Virus record (IMG/VR): IMGVR_UViG_3300025132_000385
Coordinates: 1 to 20,788 of that record
Length of the DNA stretch: 20,788 nucleotides
DNA from: a virus
Direction: 5' to 3' (one strand)
Positions 6,404 to 15,417 of this stretch are shown here, in pieces; position 1 is the first letter of the stretch; each line of letters begins with the position of its first letter. The position numbers and the translations under genes were made by a program. The notes under the pieces were generated by a model. It did not search any database, was not told the DNA's origin, and was given only the letters and a program-made list of their open reading frames with translations.

Positions 6404-7519
6404 ATGCACTTATTTTCATACGCAACAGAAGATTCAGTTTTATACGAAGCATCATCATCAAATAACTTTGGGTTAGATGAGATTCTTGAAGTTAGAAAAG
6501 ATGTAGATGCGGCAGGTATAACCGTAGATGTATCAAGAGTATTAATAAATTTTAATTTAGCTAATATTAGTGAGAGTGTTTCTAAAGCAGGAGCAAATAG
6601 TTCTGCTAAATATTATTTAAATATGTATGATGCAGGTAGTGATAATTTATCTACTTCACAAATTTTATATGCTTATCCTGTTAGCCAATCTTGGCAAATG
6701 GGTAGAGGAAAAAAAGCATATGACCCCGCAGAAACAGAAGGTGTTAGTTGGGCTTATAGAAGTGGTAAGAATGAAGAATTATTTTGGCACGGTGGTACAA
6801 AAGATATTGGTGGTACTTGGTTTAGTGGTTCAGGATTTGAAGCATCTCAAACTTTTACACATACAGATACAGAACTTGATATGAGAATGGATGTTACTGA
6901 TATTGTTAATAAGTGGTTAGCCGGTACTATTCCTAACAATGGATTCATAGTAAAACGTTCAGGTTCTTTTGGAAACGACAACGTAGACCTTGATGAAGGT
7001 TCAAGTGCTCAGTTAGGAAATTTTAAATTCTTTTCTCGTGATACACATACAATTTATACACCAAGATTAGAAGCAGTTTGGAATTCACATTTGTGGTCAA
7101 CAGGTAGTTTAGATAAACTTGATGCGAGAGAAATAGAAGACTTACAAATTTATAGTCCAAATCTAAAATCAAAGTATACTATAAATTATGATGGTAAACT
7201 TAGAATTGTAGGTAGAGCTAATTTTCCTGTATTAACTAATTCTCCATCATCATCAGCATATACTGATGTAAAGTATTTGCCATCAGGTTCTCAATATAGT
7301 ATAATAGATAATTACACAGATGATGTAGTTGTACCATATGGTACAGGTTCATATATTTCTTGTGATTCACGTGGTAACTTTATTGATTTAAATACAAGTG
7401 GACTACAAGAACAAAGAGAATATAAACTATTAGTAAAAGTTATTAGTGGTTCATATAATGGTAGTTCAGGTGTAGATACTGAAGTTATAGATAACAATTT
7501 TACATTTTTCATAAGATAA
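6404..7519 (+). CDS. virion structural protein with a DNRLRE-like beta domain
   Basis: A 371-residue beta-rich protein. The first 230 residues match the layout of DNRLRE-type adhesive/structural domains: RVLINFNLANI near residue 45, the DVTDIVNKWLAGTIPNNGFIVK stretch at about 163-184, and a closing FKFFSRDTHTIYTPRLEAVW at about 206-226. Such a domain usually ends with 'F.S......P.L.v.w'. The C-terminal 140 residues (LKSKYTINYDGKLRIV...SGSQYSIIDNYTDDVVVPYG) look like a second beta domain. It lies between gp6 and the giant protein, with AGGAG 7 nt before the ATG, and its stop overlaps the next start as TAATG. I infer a peripheral baseplate or fibre-attachment component. I recall similar unnamed proteins in marine T4-like phages. 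Confidence 0.75.
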   Translation: MHLFSYATEDSVLYEASSSNNFGLDEILEVRKDVDAAGITVDVSRVLINFNLANISESVSKAGANSSAKYYLNMYDAGSDNLSTSQILYAYPVSQSWQMGRGKKAYDPAETEGVSWAYRSGKNEELFWHGGTKDIGGTWFSGSGFEASQTFTHTDTELDMRMDVTDIVNKWLAGTIPNNGFIVKRSGSFGNDNVDLDEGSSAQLGNFKFFSRDTHTIYTPRLEAVWNSHLWSTGSLDKLDAREIEDLQIYSPNLKSKYTINYDGKLRIVGRANFPVLTNSPSSSAYTDVKYLPSGSQYSIIDNYTDDVVVPYGTGSYISCDSRGNFIDLNTSGLQEQREYKLLVKVISGSYNGSSGVDTEVIDNNFTFFIR

Positions 7520-7830
7520 TGCCTTATACAAAAGAACAACTTGAAAATAACGAGTACTTTCAAAACTTAAAACTCGAAGCTTCTCGTGAGTACGAAGAAG
7601 AGAAAGCAAGAATGGTTGCTGAGTTTGCGGCATCATCTTCTTTAGATAATAATAATCAAGTATTAAGACAAGGACCTGGTGGACCTATTTTAAGTTATGA
7701 AAATCCAGCAACAGGTGAAGCACAAGATGACCCTTCAAGTTGGATAAAGATAGACAGAAAACAACCAAAACTTAAACGTGGTGATGGTCTCGATGAAATT
7801 ATAGATAGAAATTTTAGTGAGTTAACATAA
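7519..7830 (+). CDS. small structural or assembly protein of unknown function
   Basis: A 103-residue acidic protein: an N-terminal helix (YTKEQLENNEYFQNLKLEASREYEEEKARMV, residues 3-33), a disordered Gly/Pro middle (RQGPGGPILSYENPATGEAQ) and a short basic/acidic end (KLKRGDGLDEIIDRNFSEL). There are no membrane segments or enzymatic motifs. It overlaps both neighbours by one base in a TAATG arrangement, so its translation is coupled to the 371-residue protein and to the giant protein. Tight coupling suggests a stoichiometric partner of one of them. I cannot name it. Confidence 0.8.
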   Translation: MPYTKEQLENNEYFQNLKLEASREYEEEKARMVAEFAASSSLDNNNQVLRQGPGGPILSYENPATGEAQDDPSSWIKIDRKQPKLKRGDGLDEIIDRNFSELT

Positions 7831-10800
7831 TGTCAAGTAAATTATCAGCAAGAGATAAACAATTATTAAAAATAGGTGGTACGGTTGTACCTGGTACTCG
7901 TAGGTTCGAAGGCGGACCTTTTGGTAATGGTGAAGAAAATGATTTTATTAAATTATCTATAATAGAACCTACTACTAATCGTATCATAACTTCTAAAGAA
8001 GTACAACCTAATATAATAGATAGTCAAATTGTTGTAAAGCCAGGTATAGATATAAGAGAGATGGGTTTTGCTTCAGGTAGATTTTCTTTTAGATATGAAT
8101 TTTTTAGAAGATTAGCAGGTAGTGAAGATGTAGTATTGATAAATACTAAAGAGGCTAATTATGGAGATATTTATGAAGGGCCTTATTTTTTAAAACCTAA
8201 TGGTGATTATCACGCGGGTACTCCTGAGCAGTTAAGAGAAGCGGGTGATGAAGTAGCATTTCAATTAATGCCACTAAAGATGAATTATGAAGTTGCAGAA
8301 ATTTCACCATCAAGAAAAGAAGTAAGAATACGTGCTAAAAAAATAAATGATGATGTTTATAAAGAAGATTTATACGACAGAGGATTTGCATTTAAAACTT
8401 TTATTTCAGATGAAGAATATAGAAACAGAACTAATACACATCCTGTAGTAAGATTTTTTAATCCATTTAATCCTAATTTGTCTTCACCTTCTAATGCAGG
8501 ATTTGGTGCTCACTCAGGTGGACCGCCTGTTGATGACGACACGAGTTCTACACATTTATTATTAGAAGACGCCGCAGGTTTTAGTTTCAAACCAATAATG
8601 CAAGATGGTACTATTAGAATAAAAGATGCTTATGTAGTAGGTGAACGTGAAGAAATTGTAGTTACTGAAAATAACATTTTAAGTAATCCAAGTGGTGATA
8701 CAATAATATTTGCTGATGATTTATCTCCACAAAAACCTGTAGGTATACACGATGTAGAATTACATACAGATGCTATAAAAGTAGAAGCGTGGTCTGATGG
8801 AATCTTAGGATATAATAATCCTCTACAACAATTTTATGGAACAGGTCCGATTGGTTATCACGCTAAGTGGGTAAAGGGTGAAGGTCGTAATGGAGGTCAA
8901 TGTATAAAGTTTCTTGATAGAAATGCTATCTATAGAAACGACACAGAATGGCCTGGTGAACAAGGTGTACATAGACCATTAGTAATTACATCAAATCTAC
9001 CTGCTATTTCAAATTATGGAGTAACGCCAGGACAAGATTTATTCTACATAACTTATTTTCAAAAAGCATCAGACATAAACAAAGGTGCTAATATTAGTAT
9101 TAAGTATGGTGCGGGATTTGGACTTGGCGAACCGAGACCGACAGAACCTCCCGCAGGATTTCATATACCAGGTCAAGATATAGGAGAAACTCCTGATACA
9201 CTACCTTCAGGATATTTAGCAGAACCTACTGAACAAAGACCTTCAGATGAATTACAAGGCAATCAAGGCGAAGGTTTATTGTCACCTGGAAAACAATGGT
9301 TTGTTTCTTCTATACAAAATGGATTGTATGTATGGGAACCAAACTATTCTAATTATAATACTGCTGATGGCAGTTCAGTAGGAGTTCTTGGTATAAGAAA
9401 AGTAGGAACACAGATTCAAACAGAAGGAACTGATGGTACAAATCGTACTTGGATATGGAAAGGAACTACTTGGTTACCTGAAATACCTGCTGTAATACCC
9501 GGATGTACAGACCCTTCTGCTTTAAATTATCAAAGTTACGCACAAGAAGATGATGGTAGTTGTGTATTTGAACAATCTATTTTACCATCAACACGAGATT
9601 TTGATGTAGTATTTAAATGTAGACACAAAGAATATTTTGGTCACGTTGAACCTTGGAATTCGTTTTCAGGAGACCACGCTACTTTCTTTCTAAAGTATGA
9701 TGACACTTTAGGTGATTATCATATTTGGCAATCACGATTTGGTGGTTCTGAAAATGCTGTAAATTACAAATTTGGATTATCAACACTATTTGGTAAAACA
9801 AAACAGAGTAACGATTTTACATTAGGAGAAAGTGCTGTTTCAGTAAAGAAAACATCAAATGGTTTTATTGGTGAGGCTGTATCAGAAAATGGTCCTGGCT
9901 TATTAACATTGATGACAAAGTTTGGAAGAATTAAAGATATATCAGAATACCATAGATACAAAAGTGGTCACTCAAGAAAGAGAAAAGGTTTGATAATGTT
10001 AGTTGAGTTTTCTTCAGACTACAGAGATTTTGTAGAAAACGAAGCTAATGCTACTGAAGACCAGGCACAAGGTATCATTATAGAATATAGTGTAGACGGC
10101 GATGCGAGCCCAGGAAAGATAGTAGGATGTCAATTTTATAGTAAAGGTCCTGGCTCTAACGAAGTTGAGCCTGGTGAAAATGATTTAGGTACTTTAGACG
10201 AATTAAGATTTGCAGTTTTTGAAAATCCTGAAAATAAAAATGACCCGAGATTTTGGTTCTTAGGTGATACAGGTACTCCTGCAAGAGTAAGAACTGCCTC
10301 AGGTGCTCGTATCATAGACCCTTATACAAACAACGAATATTTTGAAACTTGGATTGGTACAGGTCTTGGTTCTTTTCAAGCTATATTCGGTGATGATTCG
10401 AGTGATAAATATGTTGGTATATCAGGCGACCAAGTGTATGCTACAGAGTTAAGTGCTACTGCACAATATCTACCAGGTTATCCGAGACCTATATCAGATG
10501 TTTATGCGGGTGTTGGTGAAAAAGATTTATATGTAAATAGAGGATGTGCTAATCCATTTGCTAACAATTATGGTGAAATATCTGAAGGCGAAGACGCTGG
10601 TAATAATCCTGTCGCAGTCTTTAAAGATATTATAAATAATGCAGATGTAGGAGCTAACATATTATTTGGAGGTCCGGTTAAAGTAGTAGCAGAAGATGCT
10701 CAAGAAAGACAACCAAATCTTTTACAAGGTAGAGCTTTCTTAGAACAAAGAAAATCTACGTTACTAAGTAAATTAAATGCACCGAGTTATTCTTTAAGAA

Positions 10801-13800
10801 AAAGATTAAACATACCAAATATTAATGGTGGTAATTGTGATTTCTCAGTTAGTAATGACCCGTTAAAAAATGGTACAATGTCTCCAAGTGGTTTTTGGAA
10901 ATGGAATGGTCCTGATGCAGTTTGGGAATACCAAGGTGATACACCTGCCGCTATAGATTTCAAGACTATAGAACTTAATGGTCAAGCAAGTTCTGTAGTA
11001 AATGAGTGGGAGATGATGGAAGGAACTGCTCCAATACCTGAAGATATGTTAACAAACGAACCTATGCAGTTAATAGTAGAAGGTCATAGAATTGGTGGTG
11101 CGGATGGTAATTCGACACAAGGAATTGTTTGGGTAGATGATTTTGATTTAAGATTTCAAAAACCAGGTGAGACTACAAATCAAAATATTTATTCAGACTA
11201 TATAGGTACAATAAAAAGAGTTGAAGGTAATGACTTAATTAAACTTGATAGAAGTTTTGATGAAGTAGGCGAAGAGTTAGGTGCGTTACAAGTAGCTGCG
11301 AATACAGGAAGAGAAAGTAGAACACGAAACGGACAACCTGCAGATGTAACTAAACCATTTAATAATTTTGAAATACGATATCGTGTAAATGATAACGAAG
11401 AACTTAGAACTTATGTTGAAGTTCGTGGAGAAAAGTATTTAACTACTAACTTTAAAATAGATAGAAAATCAACACCTGAGTATCCACACGCTGTAGATTA
11501 TAAATTGTATCGTGCGTTAGAGCCTTCAGTTTCTAAATTTGATTCTATAAGTATTGTAAAAGAAATGGCAGAACCATATGAAGATTCTATAGATATTATT
11601 GATTATGTTCCACAAGATATAAACGGAACCGTTTTATTAAGTCCAAAACTTGAAGATTCAGAAAGTCCGTTAAGAGCGAGACCTACTTCATTTCACAATG
11701 AAAATACTTTATTAACATCTGATGATACTATAAAAGAAAAATTACAAAATGTTATATTATCAGGTTCTTTAGAAGAAACAGAATTAAATGTACCATACGA
11801 TAAAGGTTTTAGAGAATTTGTAAATTTTTCATCAGCTGAAAAAAGAATTAGAAACTTTAAATACAAATTAGAATTAATAGAAAGTTATACACAAAGTTCA
11901 GCAAGTAGTGCGGGTATAACACAAGCAAACTACGGAACAGAAAAGAAAGATTCAGATATATGGCATCAGAGAATTAGAAATGTAAAGAATGGGTTTGACA
12001 CTTTTGAAAAATATATGTTCGAACAATCAAGTTCTTATCTTTCTTCCTCGATGGGTACTTTCTATAACAATGCTTGGCCAAAGACAAGTGGTGCGGGTAC
12101 AATGACAAGTCCTTATGTTCTTGCTCATACAACATCTTCAGAAGCAGAATCTTGGTTTAATTTACAAATGATTAGTTCATCTGAATACGATAGTAGAAAC
12201 GGAAACTATCTTGTAAATAATATGCCTCAATTTGTTGTTACTCAAGAAAATCAAGCATATGTAGATTTTATAAAAATGATGGGACAAATGTTCGATAAAA
12301 TTTGGTTGTTTACTAAACAAACAACTATGATAAATGATAGAAGGTCAAGTATAACTGAAGGACTTTCAAAACAATTATATTATTCTGTAGCTAAAAGTCT
12401 TGGATGGGGATTATCTGATGGTAAAGATTTAGTTGATTTACCTAACTTTGTTTTAGGTCAACGTTCAAGTGGTTCATTGGGTGGATTTGAAGAAATAGAA
12501 AGAACTGAACAAGATATATCAAGAGAAATATGGTCACGTATTGTATCTAATATGCCATACTTCTTGAAGAATAAAGGAACCGTAAGAGCATTAAAAGGAT
12601 TAATTAATTGTTATGGTATACCAAGTTCGATATTAAGAGTAAAAGAATATGGCGGACCTGATACTCCGAGTTCTGTAAACTTTGAGATAAATAGAAAATT
12701 TACAAAAGCACTTGGCTTTAATGGACAGACACAACAAGTTCATTTTAGTTGGCAAGTAGCTTCTGCTTCTGTAGCAGGTGATACACCTGGATTTCCTGAT
12801 ACGGTTGAGTGGAGATTTAAAGCACCTAATAGTCGAAACCAATGGCTATGGAGTAAGAGAGATTCATCGAATAAATATAGAATGGGTGCTATTATGAAAG
12901 ATAATAATAATGCTGATAATATCGGTTCAGTATTATTTTTCTTATCAGGCTCAGACGGGAATATATCTGTAAGTTCTTCTGATATGCCAATATATGATAA
13001 TGAATTTTATAGTGCGATGGTAAGAAGAACAACTCATAGTGCATCTTTAGAAAGTAGTGTAGATTATAATTTAGTAGTCAAGAAATATGATGCAGGTATC
13101 GACAGATTTCAATATGTATCTTCTGAAACATTAACGGTCAATGGTGCGGCAGGTGCTACATCTCAATCATATAATCAATCTTGGGATAGTTTTGGTAGAT
13201 TTTCTATTGCAGGTTTTGACCAATGGGCCGGTGTTACGACAGGTTCATTAAATTTTAATGGTAGTGCAGTATCGATGATGTCAGGTGCGATGATGGAATA
13301 TCGTATATGGACTGAACCTTTAAATACAGGCTCATTTGATAATCACGCTAACAATCCAAAAGCTTATGATGGTAATTCTATTTCTTCATCATATGAACAC
13401 ATTGTTTCTCGATATTCTTTTGATGATGATAAAAATTTACAAGCAGACCCTGTTATTAGAGATGTGTCTGCTAAGACAACAGAAACTCAAAATGCTACTG
13501 CAGTAGGATTTACATCAAATACTTTTGAATCTGTAGTAGACAGAACAAAAACTTTAGTACCAAATTTAGGACCATCAAAAGTAAGTTCTAATAAAATTAG
13601 AATAGAAGCAAATGTTGTTAGACCTGAGTTTCAATATATTAGTGGTAGTGATGGTATGTATACTGAATTACAATCTGAAAAACCGATTGGTAGAGGCAGA
13701 TATGATTTTGCTCCGGTTGATAGTAATAAACTCGGAATATACTTTTCACCATCAGATGCTATAAATCAAGATATAATAGAATCATTAGCTAATATAGATT

Positions 13801-14684
13801 TTGGTAATTTTCTCGGTGACCCGCGTGATAGATATTCAGAAACATATAGAGGACTTGAAGCGGCACAAGATAAATATTGGAAAAAATATAATGCACCATT
13901 TAGTTTTTGGCAGTATTTAAAATTGTTAAAAACATATGACCAAAGTATTTTTCCTCAACTTAAAAAGTTAACACCTGCAAGAGCAAATGCAAGATTTGGA
14001 ATATTAATAGAACCTAATATACTTGAAAGAGCGAGAGAAGTAGTTGGTAAACAACCTTTCTTTGAGAACACATACTATGAAACTTTATTACCAATAAGTG
14101 AATCATATTACTCTCCAGGAGTATCAGAGTTTAAAATGTATGGTCAGCCATATTCACCTTCAACAGATACATCGTTTGATGAGATAAATCAATCAATACA
14201 ATTTTATACTAATGACCCGAGTTCAAGTGCTTTGGTTGTTCAAGGTGAAAATAAATATTTTGAAGGAGTAGTATCACAAAGTAGATTAGAAAACTTTGAA
14301 CATAGTATACTTGAAAGACAAGGTAATCCAGGTGATATTTATGCAACAGCGTCTGTAACATTTGGTGATTCTTTTAAAGACCAATTACCTTTACAGCCTA
14401 ATGTTTCAAGTTCAAGATTAAATCCTTTAAAAGGTAGAATTAAATTATTTTATAGTAGTGAATATAGTGCGTCTATAGAAAGTCCATCAAGTTTTTCATA
14501 TGAACCGGCAGAAGTCAATGTACCTGCGGATTCATCTACTGCTATGAGAAGATTATTTTTTGAAGGAGTAAAGAATACAAAATTTACAACTCAAGATGGA
14601 TTAGATGCTGTTGAAGTACAACTAACTTCACCAACAAGAATTGTAACAAAAGAACCAGGAGATTCGAAACTTGACATCGAATAG
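7830..14684 (+). CDS. giant (2284-residue) baseplate/tail structural protein with LamG-like domain and GCTDP motif
   Basis: By far the largest gene. Residues about 15-200 form an N-terminal structural domain (VKPGIDIREMGFASGRFSFRYEFFRRL). At 558-578 is a Cys-flanked motif, GCTDPSALNY...DDGSC, and a related half-motif GCANPFANNY at 905-914. Residues about 1567-1610 (MPYFLKNKGTVRALKGLI...RVKEYGG) resemble a helical segment of T4 baseplate gp7 (its F-x-S-K-G...L element), so the core may be gp7-like. Residues about 1627-1870 look like a LamG/concanavalin-type beta sandwich (VEWRFKAPNSRNQWLWSKRD...MMEYRIWTEPLN). Residues 2040-2075 (LTPARANARFGILIEPNILER) form a conserved-looking helical end. It overlaps the upstream stop as TAATG. 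I infer a wedge or peripheral baseplate protein that also displays carbohydrate-binding domains. T4 gp7 is 1032 residues, so this is more than twice as long. Confidence 0.7.
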   Translation: MSSKLSARDKQLLKIGGTVVPGTRRFEGGPFGNGEENDFIKLSIIEPTTNRIITSKEVQPNIIDSQIVVKPGIDIREMGFASGRFSFRYEFFRRLAGSEDVVLINTKEANYGDIYEGPYFLKPNGDYHAGTPEQLREAGDEVAFQLMPLKMNYEVAEISPSRKEVRIRAKKINDDVYKEDLYDRGFAFKTFISDEEYRNRTNTHPVVRFFNPFNPNLSSPSNAGFGAHSGGPPVDDDTSSTHLLLEDAAGFSFKPIMQDGTIRIKDAYVVGEREEIVVTENNILSNPSGDTIIFADDLSPQKPVGIHDVELHTDAIKVEAWSDGILGYNNPLQQFYGTGPIGYHAKWVKGEGRNGGQCIKFLDRNAIYRNDTEWPGEQGVHRPLVITSNLPAISNYGVTPGQDLFYITYFQKASDINKGANISIKYGAGFGLGEPRPTEPPAGFHIPGQDIGETPDTLPSGYLAEPTEQRPSDELQGNQGEGLLSPGKQWFVSSIQNGLYVWEPNYSNYNTADGSSVGVLGIRKVGTQIQTEGTDGTNRTWIWKGTTWLPEIPAVIPGCTDPSALNYQSYAQEDDGSCVFEQSILPSTRDFDVVFKCRHKEYFGHVEPWNSFSGDHATFFLKYDDTLGDYHIWQSRFGGSENAVNYKFGLSTLFGKTKQSNDFTLGESAVSVKKTSNGFIGEAVSENGPGLLTLMTKFGRIKDISEYHRYKSGHSRKRKGLIMLVEFSSDYRDFVENEANATEDQAQGIIIEYSVDGDASPGKIVGCQFYSKGPGSNEVEPGENDLGTLDELRFAVFENPENKNDPRFWFLGDTGTPARVRTASGARIIDPYTNNEYFETWIGTGLGSFQAIFGDDSSDKYVGISGDQVYATELSATAQYLPGYPRPISDVYAGVGEKDLYVNRGCANPFANNYGEISEGEDAGNNPVAVFKDIINNADVGANILFGGPVKVVAEDAQERQPNLLQGRAFLEQRKSTLLSKLNAPSYSLRKRLNIPNINGGNCDFSVSNDPLKNGTMSPSGFWKWNGPDAVWEYQGDTPAAIDFKTIELNGQASSVVNEWEMMEGTAPIPEDMLTNEPMQLIVEGHRIGGADGNSTQGIVWVDDFDLRFQKPGETTNQNIYSDYIGTIKRVEGNDLIKLDRSFDEVGEELGALQVAANTGRESRTRNGQPADVTKPFNNFEIRYRVNDNEELRTYVEVRGEKYLTTNFKIDRKSTPEYPHAVDYKLYRALEPSVSKFDSISIVKEMAEPYEDSIDIIDYVPQDINGTVLLSPKLEDSESPLRARPTSFHNENTLLTSDDTIKEKLQNVILSGSLEETELNVPYDKGFREFVNFSSAEKRIRNFKYKLELIESYTQSSASSAGITQANYGTEKKDSDIWHQRIRNVKNGFDTFEKYMFEQSSSYLSSSMGTFYNNAWPKTSGAGTMTSPYVLAHTTSSEAESWFNLQMISSSEYDSRNGNYLVNNMPQFVVTQENQAYVDFIKMMGQMFDKIWLFTKQTTMINDRRSSITEGLSKQLYYSVAKSLGWGLSDGKDLVDLPNFVLGQRSSGSLGGFEEIERTEQDISREIWSRIVSNMPYFLKNKGTVRALKGLINCYGIPSSILRVKEYGGPDTPSSVNFEINRKFTKALGFNGQTQQVHFSWQVASASVAGDTPGFPDTVEWRFKAPNSRNQWLWSKRDSSNKYRMGAIMKDNNNADNIGSVLFFLSGSDGNISVSSSDMPIYDNEFYSAMVRRTTHSASLESSVDYNLVVKKYDAGIDRFQYVSSETLTVNGAAGATSQSYNQSWDSFGRFSIAGFDQWAGVTTGSLNFNGSAVSMMSGAMMEYRIWTEPLNTGSFDNHANNPKAYDGNSISSSYEHIVSRYSFDDDKNLQADPVIRDVSAKTTETQNATAVGFTSNTFESVVDRTKTLVPNLGPSKVSSNKIRIEANVVRPEFQYISGSDGMYTELQSEKPIGRGRYDFAPVDSNKLGIYFSPSDAINQDIIESLANIDFGNFLGDPRDRYSETYRGLEAAQDKYWKKYNAPFSFWQYLKLLKTYDQSIFPQLKKLTPARANARFGILIEPNILERAREVVGKQPFFENTYYETLLPISESYYSPGVSEFKMYGQPYSPSTDTSFDEINQSIQFYTNDPSSSALVVQGENKYFEGVVSQSRLENFEHSILERQGNPGDIYATASVTFGDSFKDQLPLQPNVSSSRLNPLKGRIKLFYSSEYSASIESPSSFSYEPAEVNVPADSSTAMRRLFFEGVKNTKFTTQDGLDAVEVQLTSPTRIVTKEPGDSKLDIE

Positions 14685-14713
14685 TGAAGAAAAACTTAAT
14701 AAACCAATATTTA

Positions 14714-14754
14714 ATATAGAAGAATAGTCTATTTATCTAATAGGAGTCTAATAT
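14714..14754 (+). promoter_or_regulatory. start-site structure and candidate late promoter before the 14753 gene
   Basis: The 68-nt gap after the giant gene holds AGGAG (14742-14746), 6 nt before the ATG. It also holds TATTTAT at 14730-14736, the same 7-mer found in the loop region upstream of 1297. The segment can fold: ATATAGA (14714-14720) with TCTAATAT (14747-14754, one bulge) as outer stem, and CTATT (14729-14733) with AATAG (14739-14743) as inner stem, partly covering the ribosome binding site. All pairs except a few are A-T, so this is a weak structure. No exact T4-type TATAAATA is present on the plus strand. Confidence 0.3.
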
Positions 14755-15403
14755 GGGATTTTTAAATAATACAAATATTACCGTTGATGCTGTACTCACA
14801 AAGAAGGGCAGAGAACTTTTAGCCAAAGGTGAGAATCAGTTCAACATAACAAAGTTTGCTTTAGCAGACGATGAAGTCGATTATCGTTTGTGGGATGTAA
14901 CACATCCTAATGGTAGTGATTTCTACGGCAACGTAATTGAGAGTATGCCTCTACTTGAAGCATTTCCTGATGAAAATCACGTGATGAGATACAAGTTGGT
15001 AACTCTACCTAAATCAACACAAGCAATGCCAATACTTGAAGTAGCACAAAGTGCTATTACTCTGAGAAGATTAAATTCTGTAAGTATTATAAATCCATCT
15101 ACACAAAATGGTTCAGACGATACTTTAGGCTATACTTTTATTCTTCACAATCAATCTATGGCGAGACTCAGAGTTAGAGCAGGTGCACAAGTATCTGCAG
15201 GCGGTACAACGGTACCATTCTTTTTAGATGAAGACGATTTACCAAACAGCATTTCTGTAGTAGGTAAGAGTGTTGAAATTAGACCTAAAAGATTAACAAG
15301 AACACAAACAACTCAAATAACCATAGTAGGTAATGAGACAGCCGCAACTACTACTCTAAACTTGACCGTAAATCGTAACAGAACATTCGGTATAAGAAGA
15401 TAA
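14753..15403 (+). CDS. virion structural protein of unknown function
   Basis: A 216-residue protein. The N-terminus, MGFLNNTNITVDAVLTKKGRELLAKGE, followed by FALADDEVDYRLWD and MPLLEAFPDENHVMRYKLVTLP, is a pattern I recall from conserved unnamed structural proteins of marine T4-like phages. The C-terminal third (SISVVGKSVEIRPKRLTRTQTTQITIVGNETAATTTLNLTV) reads like an Ig-like beta sandwich, as often found on phage surface proteins. It has a good ribosome binding site (AGGAG) and heads a three-gene block separated from the giant gene by 68 nt. It is probably a baseplate or tail-associated protein. The biochemical role is unknown. Confidence 0.78.
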   Translation: MGFLNNTNITVDAVLTKKGRELLAKGENQFNITKFALADDEVDYRLWDVTHPNGSDFYGNVIESMPLLEAFPDENHVMRYKLVTLPKSTQAMPILEVAQSAITLRRLNSVSIINPSTQNGSDDTLGYTFILHNQSMARLRVRAGAQVSAGGTTVPFFLDEDDLPNSISVVGKSVEIRPKRLTRTQTTQITIVGNETAATTTLNLTVNRNRTFGIRR

Positions 15404-15417
15404 GGGAGGAATAACTA

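Noticed and set aside
6627-6884. 85-codon plus-strand ORF inside the DNRLRE-like gene
   Set aside because: It is an out-of-frame shadow. The enclosing frame has clear domain structure and a good ribosome binding site.
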